Below, one piece after another: positions 9,088 to 16,187 of a stretch of 41,070 nucleotides of DNA. Position numbers and translations under genes: made by a program. Below the pieces are notes generated by a model, which saw nothing but the letters and a program-made list of their open reading frames with translations, did not search any database and was not told where the DNA came from. The first letter of the stretch is position 1; every line of letters begins with the position of its first letter. The stretch comes from Proteobacteria bacterium SG_bin9. Lineage in GTDB: Bacteria; Pseudomonadota; Alphaproteobacteria; Rhizobiales; Xanthobacteraceae. The stretch covers positions 1 through 41,070 of the forward strand of contig LWDM01000057.1 of NCBI GenBank assembly GCA_002083525.1, read 5' to 3'.

Positions 9088-9172
9088 CATTCGCTCGGGT
9101 GCGCTGCGCCAAAGCGGCAATCGCCGGATCCGGCCCGCCGCCTGAGCCGTCAAACTGGGGAGAGGAACGATA

Positions 9173-10150
9173 ATGGCTGCGGATAAGGTCGACCTGTTGA
9201 TCTATGGCCCGTCGAAGAAGGTCGTCGACAACGGCTTCAACGACAAATTCAATTTGCATAAATTCAACAATCAGCACGATCTCAGCCGGCTCGGCGCCGA
9301 TGTCGCCGGCCGCATCCGCGGCATTGCGATCACCGGCCTCGTGCAGGCCGACAAGGCGATGCTGTCACGCTTTCCGAAGGTCGAAATCCTGTCGAGCTTC
9401 GGTGTCGGCTACGACCACGTCGATGCGATCTACGCCAGCGACCACAAGATCATGGTCACCAACACGCCGGACGTGCTGACCGAAGAGGTCGCCGATACGG
9501 CGCTCGGACTTCTGATCGCGACCTTGCGCGAGTTCATCAAGGCCGACCGCTACCTGCGCGCCGGCCACTGGATGACGCAGAACTTCCCGCTCAGCCAGGG
9601 CTCGCTGCGCGACCGCACCGTCGGCATGGTCGGCATGGGCCGCATCGGCCAGGCGATCGCGCGCCGCCTCGAAGCGTCGCTGGTGCCGGTGGTCTATCAC
9701 TCGCGCAATCCGGCGAAGGGCGTCAGCAACAAGCACTATCCGAACCTGATCGAGATGGCGAAGGATGTGGATACGCTGATCGCGATCACGCCGGGCGGCC
9801 CGTCGACGTCGAAGATCATCAACGCCGAAGTGCTGAAGGCGCTCGGCCCGCGCGGCGTGCTGATCAATGTGGCACGCGGCTCGGTGGTCGATGAAGAGGC
9901 GCTGATCGCGGCGCTGAAGGACGGCACCATCATGGCCGCCGGTCTCGACGTGTTCGCGCAGGAGCCGAATGTTCCAGCGGCGCTCAGCGCCATGCAGAAC
10001 GTGGTGCTGCTGCCGCACATCGCCTCCGCCTCGGTCACCACCCGCAGTGCGATGGATCAGCTCGTGGTCGATAACCTCAAGGCATGGTTCGACGGCAAGC
10101 CGCCGCTGACGCCGATTGCCGAGACGCCGTACCAGGGACATCGCTCGTGA
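9173..10150 (+). CDS. D-2-hydroxyacid dehydrogenase (glyoxylate/hydroxypyruvate reductase-like)
   Basis: The 325-residue protein has the two-lobed D-2-hydroxyacid dehydrogenase fold. The Rossmann motif GMGRIG lies near residue 153, and the catalytic set is complete: R235 in NVARGSVVDE, E264 in FAQEPN and H282 in LPHIAS. It reduces a 2-keto acid, or oxidises a D-2-hydroxyacid, with NAD(P)H. The family is broad and the exact acid is unclear. GGGGAGAGGAA lies just before the ATG. It follows the ABC importer genes on the same strand and may process an imported or derived acid. Its stop overlaps the next start by one base (TGATG). Confidence 0.92.
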   Translation: MAADKVDLLIYGPSKKVVDNGFNDKFNLHKFNNQHDLSRLGADVAGRIRGIAITGLVQADKAMLSRFPKVEILSSFGVGYDHVDAIYASDHKIMVTNTPDVLTEEVADTALGLLIATLREFIKADRYLRAGHWMTQNFPLSQGSLRDRTVGMVGMGRIGQAIARRLEASLVPVVYHSRNPAKGVSNKHYPNLIEMAKDVDTLIAITPGGPSTSKIINAEVLKALGPRGVLINVARGSVVDEEALIAALKDGTIMAAGLDVFAQEPNVPAALSAMQNVVLLPHIASASVTTRSAMDQLVVDNLKAWFDGKPPLTPIAETPYQGHRS

Positions 10151-10860
10151 TGCATCGCCGGCGATCGGGACATGTCACGCGCATCGTGCAGCTCTGCTGC
10201 GCGGTCGCGATCCTGGTGCTGGCGAATGATGGCGTGCATGCGCAAAACAAACTCGCGAACGACATGATCGGCCAGTGGGAGCTGTCCACGGCCGAGCGTG
10301 GCAAGACCTGCGCGTTGACGTTGAAAGCCGATCCGGCCGGGCAGGGCTTCAAGATCGAACTGGAGAAGGGCTGCGGCGACGCGCTGCCGTTCACCAAGGA
10401 TGTCGCATCGTGGTCGGTGCGGGGACTCGACATCGTCCGATTGCAGGACTCGAAAGGTCAGCCGGTGATCGACTTCACCGAAGTCGAAACTGGTATCTTC
10501 GAGGGGCTACGCACCAACGAAGGCGTCTACATTCTGCAGGATCTCGCGGCGGCGCGTTCGCTGGCGAAGTCGATGGATCAGATGATCGGCGACTGGAACA
10601 TGGTCCGCGGCAACAACCGCGTGGTCTGCGGCCTCACGCTGACGAACAACGAAGCGGGCACGGACAACTTCCAGGCCTTCCTCAAGCCGCGCTGCGATCC
10701 GCAGGTGGCGGCGTTCGCGCCGAGTCTGTGGCGGCTCGATCGCGGCGAGCTGGTGCTGCAATCGGCAAACGGCGAGACGTGGCGCTTTCAGCCCGACGAC
10801 AATGCACAATGGCGCCGCGTGCCGGATTCCGCCGATCCCTTCATCATGGTGCGGCAGTAG
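10150..10860 (+). CDS. Secreted two-domain Inh/AprI-type metalloprotease inhibitor
   Basis: The 236-residue product has a signal peptide (hydrophobic LCCAVAILVLAN, cut near VHA-QN) and two Inh-like beta-barrel repeats (about 35-130 and 140-236). Each repeat starts with a W in GQWELS or GDWNMV and carries a Cys pair: KTCALTL with KGCGD, and RVVCGLTL with KPRCDP. Classic Inh inhibitors of serralysin proteases have a single such domain, so this is a tandem form. The frame is open upstream to 10084, but the ATG at 10150, coupled to the dehydrogenase stop, precedes the signal; GTG 10147 is an alternative. No serralysin gene is in the window. A broken C-terminal piece of a related gene lies at 22248-22335. 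Confidence 0.85.
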   Translation: MHRRRSGHVTRIVQLCCAVAILVLANDGVHAQNKLANDMIGQWELSTAERGKTCALTLKADPAGQGFKIELEKGCGDALPFTKDVASWSVRGLDIVRLQDSKGQPVIDFTEVETGIFEGLRTNEGVYILQDLAAARSLAKSMDQMIGDWNMVRGNNRVVCGLTLTNNEAGTDNFQAFLKPRCDPQVAAFAPSLWRLDRGELVLQSANGETWRFQPDDNAQWRRVPDSADPFIMVRQ

Positions 10861-10879
10861 CCGCGCCTCTGACGCAAAA

Positions 10880-10910
10880 GCGCCGTGGCAAACGATGTTC
10901 ACCACGGCGC
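10880..10910 (-). terminator. Rho-independent terminator of the isochorismatase-fold gene
   Basis: GCGCCGTGG (10880-10888) pairs with CCACGGCGC (10902-10910). Read on the minus strand the stem is followed by TTTTG, which fits termination of the gene ending at 10934. It may also stop the + strand Inh transcript, although no T-run follows on that side. Confidence 0.75.
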
Positions 10911-10933
10911 AAGTCGTTATTGTTTGAAGGCAG

Positions 10934-11719
10934 TTACTTGGCTTGCTTCACGACATCCTGAGCCTTCTGGTAGCTCTCGATGACGGCGGCGTAGTTCGGC
11001 GACACCAGCGCGTAGAGCTTCGCGAGTTCGGCCGCCTCAGGCCGATTCCAGGTGCGGTGCGTTTCCGACAGCACGGCGTTGGTCGAGGTCGGGATCACGC
11101 CGGCCTGAATGAAACGGGCCAGCGTCGTGCGCGAAGCCAGTTCGCTCGGATCGCCGGAAGCATCCATCACAGCGTAGACTTTGAAGCCCGCGGCTTTCGC
11201 ATCCAGCGCCGGGAACATGACGCACACACTGGTCCACACACCGGCCATGATCAGCGTCTTCTTGCCGGTGGCGCGCACGGCCTTGACGAAATCCTCGTTG
11301 TCCCAGGCATTTACTTCGCCCTTGCGCCCGACGTAGATCGCGTGCGGCGCGGATTGATGGATTTCCGGCATCAGCGGTCCATTCGGGCCATTCGGCTCCG
11401 ACGCGGTGGTGATCACCGGAATCTTCAGCAGGGTTGCGAGTTTTGCGAGCATGATGGTGTTGGCGCGCAGCTCGGCGACGCTGACGTCCTTGACCGTCTG
11501 GAACAGGCCGGCCTGGTGGTCGAGGAGCAGAATCACGGCATCGGATGTATCGATCAGGGCCTGACCGCCACCTGAGGGTAACACGCTCGCCGATCGCGCG
11601 GGTGCAGGGCTCGTCTGCGCATGCGCGCCGAAGCTAAGCAGCAGGACGCCGATGGCCACAACAGCTGCCGGGATGCGGAGAGATTTGCCGAGAACGGCCG
11701 ATACGGATTTAAGGTTCAT
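10934..11719 (-). CDS. Exported isochorismatase-fold cysteine hydrolase
   Basis: The 261-residue protein carries a signal peptide (cut near A34 in AHA-QTS), unusual for this normally cytoplasmic family, then a YcaC-like cysteine hydrolase domain. The catalytic triad is visible: D67 in LLLDHQAG, K133 in GRKGEVN and C166 in WTSVCV. Family members hydrolyse amides, isochorismate or similar C-N/C-O bonds, and the substrate here is unknown. AAGGA lies before the ATG. It is divergent from an HxlR regulator across 209 bases, which probably controls it. A terminator follows the gene. It is the first gene of the accessory block after Inh. Confidence 0.88.
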   Translation of the reverse strand: MNLKSVSAVLGKSLRIPAAVVAIGVLLLSFGAHAQTSPAPARSASVLPSGGGQALIDTSDAVILLLDHQAGLFQTVKDVSVAELRANTIMLAKLATLLKIPVITTASEPNGPNGPLMPEIHQSAPHAIYVGRKGEVNAWDNEDFVKAVRATGKKTLIMAGVWTSVCVMFPALDAKAAGFKVYAVMDASGDPSELASRTTLARFIQAGVIPTSTNAVLSETHRTWNRPEAAELAKLYALVSPNYAAVIESYQKAQDVVKQAK

Positions 11720-11766
11720 GATGGTCCTTTCGATTGAAGTGACGCACGCGCAGAACGTATCGCCGT

Positions 11767-11795
11767 GCCGTCGGCAGACGAGGCTTCCCGACGGC
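11767..11795. promoter_or_regulatory. Inverted repeat between isochorismatase-fold and HxlR genes
   Basis: GCCGTCGG (11767-11774) and CCGACGGC (11788-11795) form a perfect 8-bp inverted repeat with a 13-base spacer, 48-76 bases upstream of the isochorismatase-fold start. It could be an HxlR operator or an mRNA hairpin in the leader. The two cannot be told apart by eye. Confidence 0.4.
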
Positions 11796-11928
11796 TAGCT
11801 TGACCTGGACGTTGTGCTGGGTTGACTTGTCTGATCTGACTTTCGGCGGGCTGCTTGTGGTCAGGCGCCTTGTAGAAACGTCCGAACGAAATGCACAGTA
11901 GTAACCGCGCCGATACCATGAGCTGAGA

Positions 11929-12318
11929 ATGACGATGCGAGCCGAACCCTCAGAATCCAACAACAAAGATGTCCTGCATGGGGCAGGATGCCGCATCGAA
12001 TACTTTCTCAAATTTTTGGCGCGCGAGTGGATGAGCCACATCGTGTGGATTCTGGCGCGTCAGGAGACGATGCGATTCGGCGAGTTGCGCCGCGCGCTGC
12101 CCGGCGCCGTGTCCGCGCGCGTGTTGTCGGCGCGTCTGAAAGAGCTCGAAGCGTACGAACTCGTCAGGCGTCATGACACCGGCAAGAAGCCGCTGCATGT
12201 CGAATACAGTTTGACGGACGACGGCCGGCGGCTCGATGTCTTCCTTCAACGAAGCGAGTTCGCCGCCGATCATGCAAACAAGACGCGGGCTAGCACGCGC
12301 AGCGCTGATAAATCATGA
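11929..12318 (+). CDS. HxlR-family winged-helix regulator
   Basis: The 129-residue protein has the HxlR/MarR-like winged helix (about 20-110) with the family signatures MRFGELRRALPG, SARVLSARLKELE and VEYSLTDDGRRL. It has a single cysteine, C21, just before the first core helix, the region where redox-sensing relatives such as YodB and HypR place their reactive Cys. It is divergent from the exported isochorismatase-fold gene and convergent with the FMN reductase gene. The start could also be the ATG two codons later. It probably regulates the neighbouring hydrolase and perhaps the reductase in response to electrophiles or oxidants; that role is inferred. Confidence 0.88.
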   Translation: MTMRAEPSESNNKDVLHGAGCRIEYFLKFLAREWMSHIVWILARQETMRFGELRRALPGAVSARVLSARLKELEAYELVRRHDTGKKPLHVEYSLTDDGRRLDVFLQRSEFAADHANKTRASTRSADKS

Positions 12319-12349
12319 TCGCGGCTTCATGCCGGATGAGCGATTGGGC

Positions 12350-12940
12350 TCAGTACGGCGGCGCCTTGCGCTGCCGCTGCGCTTTCGCAGCATCGACCCA
12401 CCACATGAGATCGTCGGCGAAACGCGGGAACGCGTGATCGAGTGCCTTGCCGCCGTCGCCGATGGGTTCGCCCTTCTCCGACAAGGTTTGGCCGATCGGG
12501 CCGACACCGATGGTGCTGGAAATCACCACCATGCCCATCTCCGACAGCGTGCCGTGCCAGGCAGTCGCCGCCCTCGCGCCGGACAAGCGTCCGGCCGAAT
12601 AGCTGACGATCGCGGCGGGTCGCCAGAACCACTCCTCGAGGAAATGATCGGTGAGATTCTTCAGCCCCGGCTGAACGCCCCAATTGTATTCGCCGGTGAT
12701 GAAGATGAAGCCGTCGGCTGCGCGGATCTTGCCGGCGAGATCTTCGAGCACCGCGGGCGCCTGGCCCTTCGGATATTCCTTATACATCCGGTCGAGGATC
12801 GGAAGGTTAACCGCCTTGGCGTCGATGAATTCGACATCGTCACCCCGGCTGCGCAACCGTTCGATGACATAGTCGGCGAGCCGGATGCCCATCCGGTCGG
12901 ACCGGTACGAGCCGTAGAAAACGAGAATGCGGTTGCCCAT
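12350..12940 (-). CDS. NAD(P)H-dependent FMN reductase
   Basis: The 196-residue flavodoxin-fold protein begins MGNRILVFYGSYRSDRMG, the FMN phosphate loop of the NADPH-dependent FMN reductase family. It also has the flavin-contacting segment FITGEYNWGVQPGLKN (near 80-95). Members reduce free FMN, azo dyes, quinones or chromate. It is last in a minus-strand run after the SDR and VOC genes, with an 84-base gap that holds a perfect 15-bp hairpin. It converges on the HxlR gene, 31 bases away. Redox or quinone detoxification is likely from family and context; the actual substrate is unknown. Confidence 0.9.
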   Translation of the reverse strand: MGNRILVFYGSYRSDRMGIRLADYVIERLRSRGDDVEFIDAKAVNLPILDRMYKEYPKGQAPAVLEDLAGKIRAADGFIFITGEYNWGVQPGLKNLTDHFLEEWFWRPAAIVSYSAGRLSGARAATAWHGTLSEMGMVVISSTIGVGPIGQTLSEKGEPIGDGGKALDHAFPRFADDLMWWVDAAKAQRQRKAPPY

Positions 12941-12970
12941 GGCTGTAACTCAACGGTTGGCGTTCAGGCG

Positions 12971-13003
12971 ATTCCGGTTCGTCGGAGACCGACGAACCGG
13001 AAT
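12971..13003 (-). terminator. Perfect 15-bp hairpin between VOC and FMN reductase genes
   Basis: ATTCCGGTTCGTCGG (12971-12985) and CCGACGAACCGGAAT (12989-13003) are perfect arms around a 3-base loop (AGA). It lies 22 bases after the VOC stop and 31 bases before the reductase start. No T-run follows, so it may trim or stabilise the transcript, act as a partial terminator, or bind a regulator. Confidence 0.6.
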
Positions 13004-13024
13004 GGTGATGAAGAAATGGCGAGC

Positions 13025-13678
13025 TTACTTCGGCAACGGCTGACCGGCCTGCTCGCGGACGATGTACTCCGCGTACCAGTCCGGCCAATTATCGTCATGT
13101 TCGCCGGTCAGCTTCTCGTGCTCGCCGTGAGCCGCAGCCGCGCGGCGAAGTGTGGCGGCGAGGTCGGAGATCGACGAGAACGTCGTATCGCCCTCGACGC
13201 GGCCGGGGAAGCGGCTGGTCACTTCCTGCAGCAACCACGTGTTGCCGTCCGGATCGGTCAGGGTGGCGTATGAGAAATAGCTCCGTCGCTGCGGATCGTG
13301 GCCGTTCACAGCCGGCTGTCCTGGGCCGCCGCGATGGAAGACGTCACTTACGTCGGCGCCGAGTGCAGCAAGCTCAGCGCGTGCTGCGACGATATCGGAC
13401 ACGACGAGGTAGTTGCCCTTGGCCGAGCCGGGTGCGGCTGGCGTGAGGCCTGAGCCGAAGTGCACCGACGTCTGCGAGCCCGGCGGCGTAAACTGCACGA
13501 CGCGGAAGCTGTCGCCGACGGCGAAGTCGGCGTCGAGCCGCCAGCCGAGACTGCTGTAGAAGCTCTTGGATCGATCGACATCGGCAACCGGGATGACGAT
13601 GACCTCGAGCTGCATGGAGGTCTTGGACGAAGGATGGACGGCCGTCTCGACGGCCTTGGTCTTTGCGAGGGCGGTCAT
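13025..13678 (-). CDS. VOC-superfamily (glyoxalase/dioxygenase-like) protein
   Basis: The 217-residue protein has a vicinal-oxygen-chelate domain (about 22-155), starting with VIVIPVADVDRSKSFYSSLGW and ending in the strand FATLTDPDGNTWLLQEV. An extra C-terminal helical tail (about 160-217) contains HGEHEKLTGEHDDNWPDWYAEYIVREQ. The second paired module is short, so it probably acts as a dimer. GGAG lies eight bases before the start. It is the middle gene of the SDR-VOC-reductase run. VOC proteins include glyoxalases, ring-cleaving dioxygenases and antibiotic-binding proteins; I cannot choose among them. Confidence 0.85.
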   Translation of the reverse strand: MTALAKTKAVETAVHPSSKTSMQLEVIVIPVADVDRSKSFYSSLGWRLDADFAVGDSFRVVQFTPPGSQTSVHFGSGLTPAAPGSAKGNYLVVSDIVAARAELAALGADVSDVFHRGGPGQPAVNGHDPQRRSYFSYATLTDPDGNTWLLQEVTSRFPGRVEGDTTFSSISDLAATLRRAAAAHGEHEKLTGEHDDNWPDWYAEYIVREQAGQPLPK

Positions 13679-13755
13679 GGCTTTTTCTCCGAAGTTCAGA
13701 AGGTTGATCTGTGGAGGCGCCGCGCGATGAGCGTGCCTCCAAAACGGCTGTGTGA

Positions 13756-14580
13756 CTAGGCGCTAAGGCGTTCGTGTTGACGCACGTTGTAGCGGGGCGC
13801 CGGAATGGCGTTGGACAGCCTGTCCGACATGGCGCGGCGGGCAGTCTCGTACCGGTCCCAATCCGTCTGGTTCGCCAGTGACGGAATGGTGACAAGTTCG
13901 CCGAGGTCGAAACCGGCCAGAGATGCGTCGACCATGTCAGCCGCCGACATCACGATTTCGGCCGGAAGCTGATGCACCGGTTGACCCGCGACGTCCCAGA
14001 ATTCGGTGGCAGTCGCGCCTGGGAGAACGGCCTGCACGCGGATGCCCTTGTCGGCGAGCTCGTGGACCAGCGACTGGCTGAAGGCGAGCACGTAGGCTTT
14101 CGAGCCGCCATAGACGCCGTTCAGGATTTCAGGCGCTATCGCGACGATCGATGCGATGTTGATGATGGTGCCGCCGCCGCGCGCGACGAAACCCGGAACG
14201 GCCGCATAGGTCAGGCGGGTCAACGCGGTGACATTGAGATCGATCATGTCTTCCATCTTGTCGACGTCGGAGGCGACGAGCGGTGCGGCGGCGCCGACGC
14301 CGGCGTTGTTGACCAGCGTGGAGATGCTGATGTTGGTGCGCAGGATTTCTTCGACGCGCCGCAGGTCTGCAGGCGCCGTGAGGTCGGCCTGGACAGTCTC
14401 AACCTTGCGGCCGGTGTCGCTGGCGATGCGGCGGGCGAGGGCAGTCAGCCGCTCGGCGTTACGGGCGACGAGAATGAGGTCGTGGCCGCGCTTGGCGAGG
14501 CGGTCGGCATAGATCGAGCCGATGCCGGTCGATGCGCCGGTGATGAGGGCGGTGCCGAGAGCTTGGGTCGGGGTCGTCAT
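13756..14580 (-). CDS. Short-chain dehydrogenase/reductase (SDR)
   Basis: The 274-residue classical SDR has the cofactor motif GASTGIG (near 13-19), the NNAG structural motif, the catalytic Ser in NIASIVA and the YxxxK pair in YGGSK. The open frame runs up to 14820, but the ATG at 14580 is chosen because AAGGAG ends six bases before it. The in-frame ATG at 14586 would abut that site. It is first in a minus-strand run with VOC and FMN reductase genes and divergent from a LysR gene, the usual layout for a LysR-controlled redox operon. It probably reduces an aldehyde, ketone or quinone; the substrate is unknown. Confidence 0.9.
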   Translation of the reverse strand: MTTPTQALGTALITGASTGIGSIYADRLAKRGHDLILVARNAERLTALARRIASDTGRKVETVQADLTAPADLRRVEEILRTNISISTLVNNAGVGAAAPLVASDVDKMEDMIDLNVTALTRLTYAAVPGFVARGGGTIINIASIVAIAPEILNGVYGGSKAYVLAFSQSLVHELADKGIRVQAVLPGATATEFWDVAGQPVHQLPAEIVMSAADMVDASLAGFDLGELVTIPSLANQTDWDRYETARRAMSDRLSNAIPAPRYNVRQHERLSA

Positions 14581-14652
14581 GTGCATCTCCTTGGGGGTTC
14601 GTTGGCGATGCCCAGGGACATAGGCCCTTCCGAAAATAACGACTATCTGGCA

Positions 14653-14683
14653 ATATCGAGAGATATCCTTCCATAAAATGGAA
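14653..14683. promoter_or_regulatory. Candidate LysR operator region
   Basis: Two inverted repeats lie in the SDR/LysR gap. ATATC-GAGA-GATAT occupies 14653-14666, and TTCCAT-AAA-ATGGAA occupies 14669-14683. The second contains a T-N11-A core with dyad symmetry, the classical LysR-type recognition pattern. It ends eight bases before the LysR start, as expected for autoregulation plus divergent control. Confidence 0.55.
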
Positions 14684-14691
14684 GCATCGAA

Positions 14692-15624
14692 ATGGATCGC
14701 CTCGAAGCCATGTCCCTTGTTCTGGCGGTTGCCGAGGCCGGCAGCCTGTCGGCCGCTGCGCGGCTGCGGAAAGCGCCGCTCGCCACCGTGAGTCGCAAGG
14801 TGTCCGAACTCGAGGCGCATCTGCAGACAAAATTATTCAATCGCTCGAGCCGTGCGCTCGAACTGACCGATGCGGGGCGCTCCTACATCGCCGCGTCGAA
14901 GCGCATCCTTGCCGATGTGGCGGAGGCGGAGCGTGCTGCTTCAGGCGAATACACGACGCCGCGCGGCGACTTGACCGTATCGGCGCCCGTGGCTCTCGGC
15001 CGCCTCTAACTGCAGCCGATCGTGGCGGAGTTTCTGGCCGCGTATCCGGACGTCGACGTGCACCTGAGTCTTCAGGATCGCGCGGTCAATCTTTTGGAGG
15101 AACACTTCGACGTGGCGCTGCGCATCGGTGCGCTTGCCGACAGCAGCCTCATCGCGGCGCGGATCGGCGAGATCTGCCGCGTCGCTTGCGCGAGCCCGGC
15201 GTATCTCAGGGGGCGCGGCACGCCGAAAACACCCGACGACTTGTCGCGACACGACTGCATCAGCTTTCCGCCGACCCAGTCGCCATCGATCTGGCGATTC
15301 AAGCGCGACCAGACCGAATACACCGTCCCGGTTCGGTCCCGGCTTGTCGTGAGCAATCTTGAATCGTCGTCCGACGCGGCGCGCGCCGGCGTCGGCGTCG
15401 CGATCGTGTTCTCTTACCACGTCGCCGATTTGATCAAGTCCGGCGAGCTTGCGCTGGTGCTGCAGGACTATCAGCCCACGCCGTTGCCGGTGAACTTCGT
15501 TTATTCGCCGAACCGTTTCATGCCTGCGAAGCTGCGTGCGCTCCTCGATTTCGCGCTGCCGCGCCTGAAGGCGCAGCTCGTCGATGTGCAGAAGTGTATT
15601 GCGCCTATGTCCGTTCGCAAGTGA
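14692..15624 (+). pseudogene. LysR-family regulator broken by an in-frame stop
   Basis: The frame encodes a full-length LysR protein (310 codons): winged HTH at 1-60 (SLSAAARLRKAPLATVSRKV), linker helix, and a two-lobed substrate-binding domain (about 90-300). A TAA at 15007-15009 interrupts it at residue 106, exactly where the ligand-binding domain begins (VALGRL-stop-LQPIVAEFL). Both halves stay in the same frame and are otherwise well conserved, so the change is recent or a sequencing error; CAA to TAA is a one-base route. A truncated product would keep the DNA-binding domain only. It is divergent from the SDR operon it would regulate, and its 3' end overlaps the convergent DUF1007 gene by 20 bases. 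Readthrough is possible but unsupported. Confidence 0.85.
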
Positions 15625-16174
15625 CGACGATCTTGTTGGACGTCTGCGTCCACGTCTGCCGAACAACGGAGGGTATACAGCTGCTCGGGGCTTGAACAAG
15701 TTCAACCGGGTCTTTGTCGGCGAACCGCAGATCGACGAAATAGTTCGGATCATTGATCTCGATTGAGAACGAGATCGGGGCCAGCGCCGGCTCCACCGGC
15801 AATGAAAAATGGAGGGTCAGCAACGTTCCGTCATATGCGAACCAGTGGTCGCTGGCATGCGACAGCTTCCGACTGGCATTTCCGGCCTGCACGGTTGTGA
15901 AGAAGCCAGCCTGGCGCAGCGAAGCGATATGTTCGCTTGCTGCGGGCGCGAGTTCCTCGCGCGTGGGGATACCGTGCTTGCTCTTGATACCCAAAGCGCT
16001 GAATGCGGAGGTCATCTCGTCGAACGACCAGCTGTAGAGCAATGCGGTGACCGAGCCGCTGTCGTCGAAGATAATCTTGCATCTCATGGTGACCCACACA
16101 TGGGGATGTGCGGATGCACCTCCGATCGACAGCAGCAGGAAGCATGCGGCCAGTGAGCGGCGGATACCATCCAT
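15605..16174 (-). CDS. DUF1007 family periplasmic protein
   Basis: The 189-residue product has a signal peptide (cut near ASA-HPH). The mature N-terminus HPHVWV is the hallmark of the DUF1007 family. The rest includes a WSFDEMTSAF motif and a beta-rich C-terminal half. The frame is open to 16222, but the ATG at 16174 is preferred: it directly precedes the signal peptide, has GAGGG eight bases before it, and avoids overlap with the upstream gene. Such proteins often accompany NicO/RcnA-like metal exporters, but none is here; instead it follows an exported HD-domain gene by 13 bases. A metal-related role is only a family hint. Confidence 0.82.
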   Translation of the reverse strand: MDGIRRSLAACFLLLSIGGASAHPHVWVTMRCKIIFDDSGSVTALLYSWSFDEMTSAFSALGIKSKHGIPTREELAPAASEHIASLRQAGFFTTVQAGNASRKLSHASDHWFAYDGTLLTLHFSLPVEPALAPISFSIEINDPNYFVDLRFADKDPVELVQAPSSCIPSVVRQTWTQTSNKIVVTCERT

Positions 16175-16187
16175 CCGCTGCACCCTC

